This document shows, in pieces, positions 53,718-63,339 of a DNA stretch of 64,000 nucleotides. Origin of the DNA: Aspidapion aeneum. Taxonomy: Eukaryota; Arthropoda; Insecta; Coleoptera; Brentidae. Where the stretch lies: positions 96,280,185 through 96,344,184 of the forward strand of contig OY755042.1 in assembly GCA_963576565.1 (NCBI GenBank), given 5' to 3'. Within the stretch, counting starts at the first letter, position 1; the number at the start of each line of letters is the position of its first letter. The notes below the pieces were generated by a model. It did not search any database, was not told the DNA's origin, and saw only the letters and a program-made list of their open reading frames with translations. The position numbers and the translations under genes were made by a program.

Positions 53718-54678
53718 TCAAAATGGCCCCCGTTTTTGCCTCAAGCACAGACGGCACCGCTTTTTAGTAGATCTAGCCGCATTAATTAACTCAAAATTTT
53801 GAATGGATTCGAACGAATTAAGAAGATTATTTTCCAAATCTTGACGATCTTCAGCAGGATGTCTAAACGTCATGTCTGTGATTCTTCCCCATAAATAGAA
53901 ATCACACAAGGTGATGTCTGGAGACCTTGCTGGCCATGGTATTGGGCCTCTTAATCCAATCCACTGGTTGTGAAAGTTATTATTCAAATAATTGGTAATA
54001 ATTCCAGCCGTATGCGGTTGTGCGCCATCTTTAAGTAAGTAAGTTTTCGATGTATGGCTCAACCACATCTTGTAAAATGTTTTCTAAATACCGCACTTGA
54101 TTTAAATTTTCATTATATATATAGGGGCCAACTATACGTCCTCGATGAACTCCAGCCCAAACGTTAAAGCCATAGCGACCCTGGATGACAAATTCAACAG
54201 TTTTGTAAGGATTTTGTTGGGCCCAAGTGTAGTTGTTATATCTATTAAATATACCGTTACTTGTGACTCTTTCCTCATCTGTAAACATCACATCAATGGG
54301 AAAGTTTAAATCTTCCTCGCATTTGTCAATAAACCAATTAGAAAAGTTAATTCTAGGCTGGTAGTCCCGGTCATAAAGCTTATGAACCTTTCTTGTGCGA
54401 TAAGGCTTATAATTATTCCGTTTAAGTGTTCGGTGGATTGAAGTTCTCGGTATACCTGTGGCAGCTTCTAATTGTCTCAATGATCGCGAATTATTTTGTT
54501 CTAACTCACCAATAATGCCTATCTCCTCTAACTCACGGTCCCTCCTAACGTCATATATTTTGGCCCGCGGTTTTGAAAAAGAGCCATACTGAACAAGATT
54601 CCTTTTCAACTTTGGAAATATATTCATATAAGGTTGTCTACGTTCGGGATACCTTTGAAGATATAAGTTTTGATACAT
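53718..54678 (-). pseudogene. Mariner-superfamily transposase, one frameshift
   Basis: Minus strand, ATG at 54678. The N-terminal part contains a helix-turn-helix region (ENNSRSLRQLEAATGIPRTS beginning at EQN) and TRKVHKLYDRD. The catalytic core shows VMFTDEE (first Asp), LKDGAQPHTAG (second Asp) and RSPDITLCDFYLWG (third acidic position, Asp). The frame breaks near 54035 inside a tandem ACTT repeat carrying one unit more than the reading frame allows. Both halves are otherwise open, so decay is recent. About 320 codons in all, near the family's usual length. Confidence 0.85.
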
Positions 54679-55195
54679 AATTCAAAATAAAATTAAAAAC
54701 GCTTTTGTGCAAAATAAATTCATATCAAAGCGTAATGTCAAATTGCTTAAACAATTGAAAACAATGTCAAAACGCCAAAACACAAGGCCAACTTGATTTG
54801 CATAGTATAAGACAACAAAACTATGGGTGCATTGAAGTAGAATTTGACCGCAAGGCTTTCATATCAATGGCGCATGACGTCATTCAACGCACACTAGACA
54901 GAAATAAAAAACTTGAATTATCTCCGAAATCGCTCAATCAAACTATGACATATGATACATTATTTTGAAAAGACTTCAATGACGAATTCGAAAATTAATT
55001 AAAATGTAGGTCATTGCATAAATTTAATTGGGTGGGTGAATTCCTCGTGACAAAGTCTATAAAATTGCAATTTACTCTAAATCAAAATTTCTACTAATAA
55101 CGAAGTTATAGACCCCCTTCCAAAATGCAGACTTTTCAAAAAGCCCCCGTAACTCAAAGACGAGACGATATTTCAAAATGCGGTTTTCACTATAA

Positions 55196-55467
55196 AGGCC
55201 GCTTGACATGGTGCATGACGCGCTGCAAATATTTGCAAGCAAAAAATTTCGGTCAAATTGTTGCCTGCATGCATGGATTCCCCAGAATCTAGGTCAAAAT
55301 TCCCCAGTTTGCATGCAAGTACAGTTTGAATGCAAAAGAATGGCACCGGACCGATAAAAATGGATTGCCTGCAACAATCAGCTGGATGTGTACTGTGCAT
55401 GCACCTGGGCAAAATTTCATGCCATTTGCCTGCAAATTTTATTGTCATGCACCATGTCAAGCGGCCT
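55196..55467. mobile_element. 272-bp PIF/Harbinger-type MITE inside the mariner element
   Basis: AGGCCGCTTGACATGGTGCA and TGCACCATGTCAAGCGGCCT ends with TAA on both sides. The other arm of the mariner gives the uninterrupted sequence CACTATAAGTC. Non-coding, with TGCATGCA-like inner motifs. Confidence 0.88.
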
Positions 55468-55573
55468 TAAGTCTTCTCTTGAAATTTGAGCCTCGCAATG
55501 CGTGGTCAGTTTTTCGCTGTCTCCCCTAGAAGTACCTTAAACCCCCTAAAAGTGCCCAATTTGGGACACCCTG

Positions 55574-55702
55574 TATGCCCTTGTGGCAGGGATTGGAGCA
55601 TTTGTAGGTCTTTTCGGATTCCGAGAGACTAAAAACAAGAAGCTGCCGGACAATGTTCAGGAAAACTGCCCCCCAATTAGAAGTAACGACAAAGGCTTTT
55701 AA
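55574..55702 (+). pseudogene. Transporter pseudogene, exon 9 (3' part)
   Basis: Reads ALVAGIGAFVGLFGFRETKN, then KKLPDNVQENCPPIRSNDKG and TAA. Compared with the intact exon 9, Pro of PET is Arg and the tail is shorter. The 3' UTR and AATAAA (55749) are conserved. Confidence 0.9.
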
Positions 55703-55759
55703 ATAAAAAAACTTAAGCAACATAATGTATCTTCATTCCGTTTTACTTAATAAAAAGTT

Positions 55760-56043
55760 TTCTTACATCAATTTAGCGTGTGAAATTTAGTATCTAAAGG
55801 TGATTTAGGGCGCCGCACACAGGGTTCCAAAAGGCTTGAAACCGGTCATAATAGGCAAAGACCAACACTTGGTTTTTGGAATTTTTATTAAAGGGATAGA
55901 AGAATGTTTAGCAGGTCTCTCAGTACCTTCATATTTTATGAAAATATTCATATTTTTTTTCAGACTTCATAAAACTTCATGTTTTTAAAAAAACCTTCAT
56001 ATTTTTAATATTTTCCCCAATGAAGATGAACTGAGGGGCTAAA
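55760..56043. other. Spacer with TTCATATTTT repeats
   Basis: No gene. CTTCATATTTT-like motifs (55925-56005) recur at 60560-60640 beyond the array, suggesting the two ends of one older element. Confidence 0.4.
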
Positions 56044-56332
56044 AGAGAGTTAATAAGGCATGGATAAGACCAGGCAGCAATAAGGCCAGGCCTTATTTAG
56101 TTTTGCATTGTAAGATGCTTTAATTATAACATCAGCTGGTTTAAAGCCCAAAATAAATAGGTTCTGGCCTAATTAAGGATAAATAAATCAGGCTGTATTT
56201 AGTTCGAGCCTTAAAACAGCTGGTAAGTCATAATTGAAGCATCTTACAATGTGAAACTGTCTAAATTAAACCTGGCCTTATTGGGGCCTGGTCTTATCCG
56301 TGCCTTTTTCCAATAACTCTCTATAATCCATG
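56044..56332. mobile_element. Palindromic MITE with AGAGAGTTA ends
   Basis: Arms of about 100 bases: AAGGCATGGATAAGACCAGG with its complement CCTGGTCTTATCCGTGCCTT, and CATTGTAAGATGCTTTAATT with AATTGAAGCATCTTACAATG. The right arm is the source of the tandem array that follows. Confidence 0.78.
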
Positions 56333-57467
56333 TTTGCTACAGTGACTACTGTTAATGCAAACACAAATTTAAAATTACCTCTTCAGTCTTGTTAATACAT
56401 AAATGGTGAGATAATTTTGATTTTAGGAAAAAAGTTTTTTTTTTCTTTTTTAAATAAGTTTATTATTTTTTCCTGATGGAAAAAATAAGTCATTATTGAA
56501 GCATCTTACAATGTGAAACTGTCTAAATTAGACCTGGCCTTATTGGGGCCTGATCTTATCCGTGCCTTTTTCCAATAACTCTCTAATGTTTGCTCCAGTG
56601 ACTACTGTTAATGCAAACACAAATTTAAAATTACCTCTTCAGTCTTGTTAATACATAAATGGTGAGATAATTTTGATTTTAGGAAAAAAGTTTTTTTTTC
56701 TTTTTTAAATAAGTTTATTATTTTTTCCTGATGGAAAAAATAAGTCATAATTGAAGCATCTTACAATGTGAAACTGTCTAAATTAGACCTGGCCTTATTG
56801 GGGCCTGGTCTTATCCGTGCCTTTTTCCAATAACTCTCTAATGTTTGCTCCAGTGACTACTGTTAATGCAAACACAAATTTAAAATTACCTCTTCAGTCT
56901 TGTTAATACATAAATGGTGAGATAATTTTGATTTTAGGAAAAAAGTTTTTTTTTCTTTTTTAAATAAGTTTATTATTTTTTCCTGATGGAAAAAATAATA
57001 AGTCATAATTGAAGCATCTTACAATGTGAAACTGTCTAAATTAGACCTGGCCTTATTGGGGCCTGGTCTTATCCGTGCCTTTTTCCAATAACTCTCTAAT
57101 GTTTGCTCCAGTGACTACTGTTAATGCAAACACAAATTTAAAATTACCTCTTCAGTCTTGTTAATACATAAATGGTGAGATAATTTTGATTTTAGGAAAA
57201 AAGTATTTCTTTCCTTTTTAAATAATTTTATTATTTTTTCCTGATGTAAAAAATAATAAGTCATAATTGAAGCATCTTACAATGTGAAACTGTCTAAATT
57301 AGACCTGGCCTTATTGGGACCTGGTCTTATCCGTGCCTTTTTCCAATAACTCTCTAATGTTTGCTCCAGTGACTGCTGTTAATGCAAACACAAATTTAAA
57401 ATTACCTCTTCCGTCTTGTTAATACATAAACGGGGAGATAATTTTGATTTTAGGAAAAAAGTTTTTT
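56226..57467 (+). repeat. ~258-bp tandem array derived from a MITE arm, 5 units
   Basis: Five units (starting near 56226, 56489, 56743, 57001 and 57259) contain GTCATAATTGAAGCATCTTA, GGCCTTATTGGGGCCTGGTC, CTCTCTAATGTTTGCTCCAG and GGTGAGATAATTTTGATTTT. Units 2-5 are almost identical, so amplification is recent. The fifth is cut at 57467 by the tyrosine-recombinase element; its remainder resumes at 59180. Confidence 0.9.
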
Positions 57468-57473
57468 CTATAA

Positions 57474-57503
57474 GCGTGCGGAAAAGTCCACTTTTCCGCA
57501 CGC
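57474..57503. promoter_or_regulatory. Palindromic putative recombinase-binding site
   Basis: Two perfect 14-base arms (GCGTGCGGAAAAGT) around a 2-base centre. Tyrosine recombinases act on inverted binding arms flanking a short crossover spacer; this centre is much shorter than the usual 6-8 bases, so the actual crossover point is uncertain. A degenerate counterpart, GTGCGTAAAG ... TTTTCCGCAC, is at 59137-59160. Confidence 0.5.
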
Positions 57504-57876
57504 ATTTTAGTGCGGAAAAGTAAATTTGTTACGATTTTGAGGTGTTCTATAACTTTTAGACCGTTCAAAATACATTTGTATCTTTCCTACCACACGAAAT
57601 ATCCTAAAAATATTCAAATTGACTAAAATTCTGCTATATTTTCAATATTTTCGATAAAATAAAGTTTTCAGTAAAATAGGTTCAAATTATAAGTTTTTAA
57701 CCTCCCCGGTATAACTATCGTCATTGTCAATGTCAAACAACAATGAACACTAGTGGTTTTAGATTTGGCATCTTAAATCACCATAGCAACAAAGTACAAA
57801 CAAACTGTCAAAACAAAGCCAATTTTGCAGATACAAGCGTCTTTTGAATTTTTCAAACAAAAAAATCAGATTTTCA

Positions 57877-59067
57877 ATGGATTCTTCGGACGAAGATCTA
57901 CCCCAGTCAGTTCGAGAAGCCGCTAGAATCGCTAATTTGGACCTGCTTCCTTCAAAATCTCGTCACAGGTATGAGAAGGAATATAGTTTGTTTGAGAGAT
58001 GGTGCCACGCTAAAGGCATCAAATCCCTTCAAGAAGCTGTTTTTTTGGCATATTTCTCCGAAATTTCCAAAACGTGCAAACCGAATACCCTTTGGTCGAG
58101 GTATTCTATGCTCAAAAGTGTAATAAAACTCAGAAAAAACGTTGACTTAAGCAATTTTTTAAAAGTTACGGCCTACTTGAAAAAACAAAACGTTGGATTC
58201 AGACCCAAGAAGGCAAAAATCTTCACAAAAGAAGAAATTTTCAAGTTTTTAAGCGAAGCTCCTGACCTAGTTTATTTGCATATGAAAGTTGCCACGATTT
58301 TTGGTTTGGCGGGTGCATGTCGCCGTGAAGAACTAGCAAAAATGTGCCTAGATGACATTGAAGAAAAAGGAAATATGATCATTATAAAAATTCCTGACTC
58401 AAAAAACCATACATTTAGAAGTTTTGCTATTTCAGAAGAAGCCGAGAATGGAAAACTTCTCCAATTGATCCGAAAATATGTCAACTTAAGGAAACCAGAG
58501 ACCCCACATAGACGGTTCTTCGTAAACTACAAAAAAGGAGCATGTACGGTACAATGCATTGGAATTAATACATTCGGTAAAATGCCATCAGATATCGCAT
58601 GCTATCTGAAGCTTTCAAATTCAGAATTATACACGGGCCACAGCTTCCGACGTTCTGCCGCAACAATGTTGGCAGATTCAGGCGAAGGAATAACCAATAT
58701 CAAACGACTCGGTGGATGGAAATCATCAAGTGTCGCAGAAGGGTACCTTGACAGTTCAACTGGATTCCAAAAAAATATTTCGAATAAAATTTTGAAGTTC
58801 AGCCACCCTGGTCCTTCAACTAGTCAGCAACTTTCTTCTACCATACAACCTTCCAAAGTGCCTCAATCCAGCCCCAAATCCATGACCACAGTTGCAACAG
58901 ATGTTTCCGAAAACTTGGAGAACGCAGTGGAGAACCAAAACACAAGTTTCAAATCTGCCACTTCATTTGAGAAAACACTTGCCTCTGCTATCAACTTACA
59001 GCACGCTACAAACTGCACCTTTAATATTAATGTAATAATAATAATTGATTTGATTAAAATGTTTTGA
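57877..59067 (+). CDS. Tyrosine recombinase (phage-integrase fold, Crypton-like), 396 aa
   Basis: DNA breaking-rejoining enzyme presumably moving the surrounding element. The first ATG in frame is 57877 (MDSSDEDLPQ); the frame is open upstream to 57844 but has no ATG there. Residues 20-110 look like the N-terminal core-binding domain (SRHRYEKEYSLFERWCHAKG, KSVIKLRKNVDLSNFL). The catalytic domain starts at about residue 115. R149 in GACRREEL, H255 and R258 in TGHSFRRSAATML, W281 in LGGWKSSS and Y290 in AEGYLDSS fit the R-H-R-W-Y set of active enzymes. K176 may be the catalytic lysine. The tail (300-396) is Ser/Thr-rich and of unknown role. It is a single exon without stops, unlike most coding TE DNA in this window. 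It belongs to the eukaryotic Crypton-like recombinases rather than bacteriophage, judging by codon use and context; the exact clade is uncertain. Confidence 0.85.
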   Translation: MDSSDEDLPQSVREAARIANLDLLPSKSRHRYEKEYSLFERWCHAKGIKSLQEAVFLAYFSEISKTCKPNTLWSRYSMLKSVIKLRKNVDLSNFLKVTAYLKKQNVGFRPKKAKIFTKEEIFKFLSEAPDLVYLHMKVATIFGLAGACRREELAKMCLDDIEEKGNMIIIKIPDSKNHTFRSFAISEEAENGKLLQLIRKYVNLRKPETPHRRFFVNYKKGACTVQCIGINTFGKMPSDIACYLKLSNSELYTGHSFRRSAATMLADSGEGITNIKRLGGWKSSSVAEGYLDSSTGFQKNISNKILKFSHPGPSTSQQLSSTIQPSKVPQSSPKSMTTVATDVSENLENAVENQNTSFKSATSFEKTLASAINLQHATNCTFNINVIIIIDLIKMF

Positions 59068-59179
59068 ATATAAATAATTTTCTGATTAATTTTTAGTTTT
59101 TTCCTCACGCTTATAGAAAAAATAATGTACCTAACTCGTGCGTAAAGTGTCTTTTCCGCACTAGTTAGGTAAACTACTA

Positions 59180-59235
59180 TTTTTTTCTTTTTTAAATAAG
59201 TTTATTATTTTTTTCTGATGGAAAAAATAATAGAC
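59180..59235 (+). repeat. Remainder of the interrupted array unit
   Basis: TTTTTTTCTTTTTTAAATAA, then GTTTATTA and CTGATGGAAAAAATAA, resumes the unit broken at 57467, then the array ends. Fixes the right border of the recombinase element. Confidence 0.85.
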
Positions 59236-59535
59236 TTAAATTAAATTTCAGAGATGACTAGTTAAAACAATGTCAACATTTCAAGATGAGAACTGACAAA
59301 GTCTGAATTGAGTAGGGCTTTTTCATGCATTTTGTTTTATTACTTTGAAATGTTGAGTTTTTTAAATATAATATGATCTTAAAATAGGTATTTCAAGTAT
59401 TATACTTAAGACTGTTTTCTGTGTTACTAGACGTACCTATTAAAATGTACTTTTAAAAATTGTGCCTTGCTTTTGTTTTGCCATACCCCATCCACGACTA
59501 ATTCAACTTCTTTATTAATAATATAAAAATATATA
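59236..59535. other. Spacer between the array and Tigger copy 2
   Basis: AT-rich, no ORF and no long repeats recognised. Confidence 0.5.
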
Positions 59536-60167
59536 CAGTGAACCCTTTCCTTGTGGACACCTCTATTCAGCGGACACTCCCTTTAAGAGGACAATTTTGT
59601 TGGAACCAAGCTTTTCCCTATTACTTTACATGTAAAATTCACTCCTGTAACCGGACACTAATAACCGGACGCGGAAAATTTTTTTTGGTTAAAAAATTCT
59701 GAAACCTCCCTTAACCGGACGCCAACCTCTAACAACGGGACGGAGCGCTGCACGACATGGGCATAAATATTATGTATTATGCTGGCAACAACGTATTCTG
59801 CAGCCGGGGAATTACCTCTTTCCGTTTTAATGCGGAGACGAAATACTTCTGTCGTATTTACAACATATTTTATTCGGCGGGACTGCTGTGTTTTATTTTT
59901 ATTATTCAGTTGGGTACTAATAGATCTCTTTGAAATGGCGCCTAGTAAAAAACTTCTTAGTTTACGTGAAAAAATGGAAGTTGTTAACGTTTCGGAGAAG
60001 GAACATCTATCAGCATGAAAAATTTAATATCGGAACAACTCAGGCAGCGGAAATTGTTAATAAATATATATATTAAAATTTCGCAGTTCTCTGTTATAAG
60101 CGGACACCTCCAATAAGCGGACAACATCAACGAGACCGTGAGTGTCCGGTTATAAGAGGTTTCACTG
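59536..60167 (+). mobile_element. Tigger/pogo-type element, copy 2
   Basis: CAGTGAACCCTTTCCTTG and AGAGGTTTCACTG ends flanked by TA. About 632 bases, matching 2929-3533 including GCAGCCGGGGAATTACCTC and the beginning of a CENP-B-type transposase (MAPSKKLLSLREKMEVVNVS). It lacks the rest of the transposase. The segment CTTAACCGGACGCCAACCTC is retained here but deleted in copy 1. Confidence 0.88.
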
Positions 60168-60720
60168 TATAGTTTTGCTTAGTAAACGTATTAAAAAAAA
60201 AAGTTGGGTTTTACTTAATCGGTCATTTGGTAGGGGACCAAAAAAAAACCTAATTTTTAGAATGGAATAGAATATCACTTAATTGCCAACAAGCTTGAAA
60301 ATCAACAATGTAATATCTTACAAAAAGGCAATGTCAAAAAAAAGACCAGAAATCCTACAGCACTCAAGTACAGAGAAAATCAGCCTCCCGAGAGCTGCAA
60401 CATTCCATGGTTCACAAGTTACTTGTGTCATTACAGTGTAATAATATATTGGTAAAATTCAAGTGCTTTAAATAACAACAATTTTAAAAATAAAATTCTA
60501 TAACCTTTTCACTAAGGTGCAAAAATGTTAAAATGAATGCAAAGACAAAAAAAAATATTCATATTTCCTTCATATTTTTTTTTCAAAATTTCATATTTTT
60601 CATATTTTTATAAAAAAATTTCATATTTTTCATATTATTTTCCTGTTTATCTGCTGGGAGCCCTGGTTTAGACTAACTAACTACATTAGGAAAATCCAAA
60701 AATATATTTTTCTTGTTACC
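60168..60720. other. Non-coding stretch with TTTCATATTT repeats
   Basis: 60555-60640 is a degenerate repeat of TTTCATATTTTTCATATTT units. Otherwise nothing recognised. Confidence 0.45.
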
Positions 60721-60821
60721 TTAATTTCAGTCGTAATACCTAGGGATTCATATATTGGGATTTTGTGTTAGTTTGTGGTGCGTTAATTTAGACTTCAGTT
60801 GTTTGGTAGTATTTTACCATT

Positions 60822-60840
60822 ATGGAACCAATTGCATCAG
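60822..60840 (+). other. Possible short first coding exon of an unseen downstream gene
   Basis: ATGGAACCAATTGCATCAG is followed at once by a good donor (GTATGTAG) and preceded by a pyrimidine-rich TTTAATTTCAG at about 60720-60730. It could start a gene whose remaining exons lie beyond the window; six codons cannot be assigned. Weak evidence only. Confidence 0.15.
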
Positions 60841-62780
60841 GTATGTAGTTCTCCATTTTATGAGTTTCAAGGCATCAATGGGACGGGAAAAAATAAAAAA
60901 TAAAATTGGTATTGCAAAAAATACCCTTTTTTTATTAGGTATTTTCGAATTCAACAATTTAATATCATATCAGCATATACCATGCAGTTTCAGTTTGGAA
61001 CTAGGAGATTAACATATTATCTTTTAAATGTGCTGTAATTTTTCTGCTTATATCTGCAAATTCAAAATTAGTAAACCAAAAACAAAGAATGCTCGTGTAA
61101 ATATATCTGACAAAATATTGTACTTAAATATTTATTTTCCCTCATTTTTGAGATTTTAACCGAATTATGTGATCGAATATATATAAAAAAGCCGTATTAC
61201 GTATATGAAAAAAGCCTAAACTTAAATTGTAGAGATTTTATGTGAAACTTGAAAAATATTTTATACTACTATTTTACAACTACCAGGGTTGGATGGGACA
61301 GGCGGGCAACCGGACAAATGCCCGGTGGGCCGGTACAATTTTGGGCCGGTTGGGCCGTAGGCCCGATGTACCTAGTCCAAATTATTAATATTTATTTTTG
61401 TATATTTGACAAACGAACTAAATAAAACATTTAAATTAAAAAAATCTGTATTTAGTAACTTCAGGCCTGCGTTATTCGTTTGATTGCTACAGTAACTTTT
61501 ATATTCAAATAAGTATAATATATCAAGGAGATAATGTGATAATGGCAGTAACTTATTAATATCTTTTTACAATACCAATATCCAATATTTTCAAAAAATT
61601 AATATTAGTCGGCCTAGAAAAAATTCGTTATTAACTGGTCGTAGTCGCTAATACAAAACTACCAAATTTTATTAAACTTATCTACAAGATGGTGACGATA
61701 TAACACAATTTTTATCTGATGGGATTGGGCTTTGGATAGCACCACTTTTCTCCCATTTGACCAATGCGTTTCCAAAATCTCCATAAGAGAGATGTAGTTA
61801 ATTTTATTTGCGACACCGTGTATATAAATTTTTAAAGTTTCTTTCTCTCCATTTCGAGATATAACGCAAAAACTTAAATTTAAAAAAATGCGGTTTTTGC
61901 AAAACACAGTAAACCGATACGACTCTATGACCCTATTTTCTTTTAACAGTTTCCGAGATATAGTCCTTCAAAGTTTTACCTAAAAACCCTGATTTCTCAA
62001 AAACCACTAACCGATTTAAATTTGGTTTTCGGTTTGGTTCAAGACCAACTTTGCTGTGACTCTTGTAAAAAAATATATTATCTTAACTTTGAAAAAAAGA
62101 GAAGGGGAGGTACCCTAAAAACTCAATTTGGACAAAAAATTATTAAACTTTTTTGATTCCGGCATTTTTCTTTTTATAATTCATATTTTGTTTCTGCTGT
62201 AAATCAATTTTAACGCGTCTCTTGTCCCCCCCCCCCCCCGTTCTTTTTAAAGTATTTCATGGGTTTTGGATTTTTGACCGGATATTTTCATTTTGGAACC
62301 ACTGGGCGCCGCAGGCAAATTTTTTGTAAAAATAAGTTTAGTTTGTGACAAATTTTAAATAAGTAATGCTACTAAACTAAAAAATAAGTTATATGTATGG
62401 AAGGGGGGGGGCGGGCGGGCCCCCTGTATTATTTGTTGTTGCCTGGGTAGTATTCGGAAATTATTAGGTTTTATCTGATTTTCTCAAAAACTAAGCAGTT
62501 TAGAGAAAATCCATACACTTTATTGAAGGAAATTAAATTACCTTTTTAATAGTATCTATATCACGTGAATGGTAAAGTGAATGGTTAGCACTCCATTAGT
62601 CCCAATATTGGGGTTATTTATACAGATCTCGAAGAAAATACGGGTTTTTATAAGTTTTTTAAATTTTATAAAAACTAAGCATTTCCAGAGAAAAATGCCA
62701 AAAACACTTTCTGGTAGGAAATAAAATTTTTACCAACGATATATTACAAAGTGGTGTGGGCAGCTAAGGTTAGGAATCCA
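60841..62780. other. Non-coding repeat-like region
   Basis: No gene recognised. GC-rich islands at 61284-61375 (GGGCCGGTTGGGCCGTAGGC) and 62398-62425 (GGGCGGGCGGGCCCC), plus a C run at 62227-62240, look like TE termini that I could not pair. 62470-62730 contains two related stretches with AAAAACTAAGCANTT and CAGAGAAAA. Confidence 0.4.
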
Positions 62781-62784
62781 GGCA

Positions 62785-63112
62785 ACCTATTCTGGTACTT
62801 GAACGATGTGATCGTTCCCATCACATGCTTTGGACAATGGCAAGCTTTAAATTAGGTTCGAGCCATCACATGCTATGCGAAAAAACCTCCATTGCACAGC
62901 TTCTCCTACGATCCGACTGAGAAACGTTCAGTCGGTACGGGATAGGAAAACAGATTTCACTTCAAACGTAAATTTCACTAACTGTGAAGAGCGGTCGACT
63001 ATGCCATTAGTCGAGACAAGTAATTTCGCGGAACACGCGACCACTCAGAGTTTGCTATTGGCCGAAGCGTGTGATGTAGACGATCACATCGTTCAAGTAC
63101 GAGAATAGGGCC
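62785..63112 (+). mobile_element. ~330-bp MITE family, copy 4
   Basis: CCTATTCTGGTACTTGAACG and CGTTCAAGTACGAGAATAGG are inverted ends. Interior CGATCCGACTGAGAAACGTT and AGTCGAGACAAGTA as in the copies at 29.1-30.6 kb. This copy shows the complete ends best. Confidence 0.8.
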
Positions 63113-63339
63113 CCAGGTGCGTCCGCTCATTGAGGTTATTTTCTAAAATTCTAAAAAAAAACTTTTTATTTGTGTTATACAAACTAAGCTTTCTCTAAAA
63201 AATGCAAATGACTGTAAAATAGACAAAAGACCTCATGACCGTGTTGCGAGGTTTAAAAAAAATTATAATCATGCTTTCGGTGGCCCATTTGGTGGAGCCC
63301 TATTTGCTCAAAGTGTTTTTAATAAAATTATCATTCAGA
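63113..63339. other. Spacer before the RTE-like element
   Basis: AT-rich with CTAAAAAAAAACTTTTTATT; nothing recognised. Confidence 0.45.

Larger units (their letters stand above)
52962..55573 (-). mobile_element. Tc1/mariner-superfamily element in pseudogene exon 9
   Basis: TIRs CAGGGTGTCCCAAATTGG and CCAATTTGGGACACCCTG, flanked by TA on both sides. The insertion splits the exon 9 remnant GATCATGTA / TATGCCCTTGTGG. It carries a transposase on the minus strand and a Harbinger-type MITE at 55196-55467. 2.6 kb in all. Confidence 0.9.
45666..55702 (+). pseudogene. Broken tandem duplicate of the SLC22-like gene (exons 1, 2 and 9 only)
   Basis: Same orientation as the intact gene and just downstream of it. 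Exon 1 is recognisable from MPSELDQSLDSLLLKIGGFG to the donor at 47743, but is cut by a hAT MITE (45726-45970) and a foldback (46069-47729). Exon 2 (49239-49454) has a ~25-base deletion and an in-frame TGA. No trace of exons 3-8 was found. Exon 9 survives from its middle (55574) to TAA at 55700-55702, with AATAAA at 55749. It cannot make a transporter. A deletion between exons 2 and 9 is the simplest explanation. Confidence 0.88.
57468..59179 (+). mobile_element. Intact tyrosine-recombinase element with palindromic ends
   Basis: The borders are given by the interrupted array: it reads GGAAAAAAGTTTTTT before 57468 and TTTTTTTCTTTTTTAAATAA after 59179. The left end is CTATAAGC, then a perfect palindrome: GCGTGCGGAAAAGT, CC, and the complement (57474-57503). 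A third half-copy, GTGCGGAAAAGT, lies at 57510. The right part has CACGCTTATAG (59106), inverted to the left end, then a stem ACCTAACTCGTGCG ... CGCACTAGTTAGGT (59129-59170) and TAAACTACTA. No target duplication beyond the T run is visible. It carries one recombinase gene and nothing else. Confidence 0.75.

Noticed and set aside
57844..57876. Upstream start of the recombinase at 57844
   Set aside because: That codon is TTG. In a nuclear eukaryotic gene the first in-frame ATG (57877) is the better start.
57877..59067. Bacterial or phage contamination as the source of the integrase-like gene
   Set aside because: It is embedded within an insect-type tandem array in continuous sequence, has AT-rich codon use like its surroundings, and lacks bacterial signals such as a ribosome binding site.
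55820..60665. One large hAT element with CAGGGTTCC and GGAGCCCTG ends
   Set aside because: The termini are only partly inverted and the flanking eight bases do not match, although TTCATATTT motifs near both ends keep the idea open.
60755..61012. 85-codon plus-strand open frame as a gene
   Set aside because: It has no recognisable domain and its start context is poor; only the six-codon ATG with a donor inside it was kept, at low confidence.
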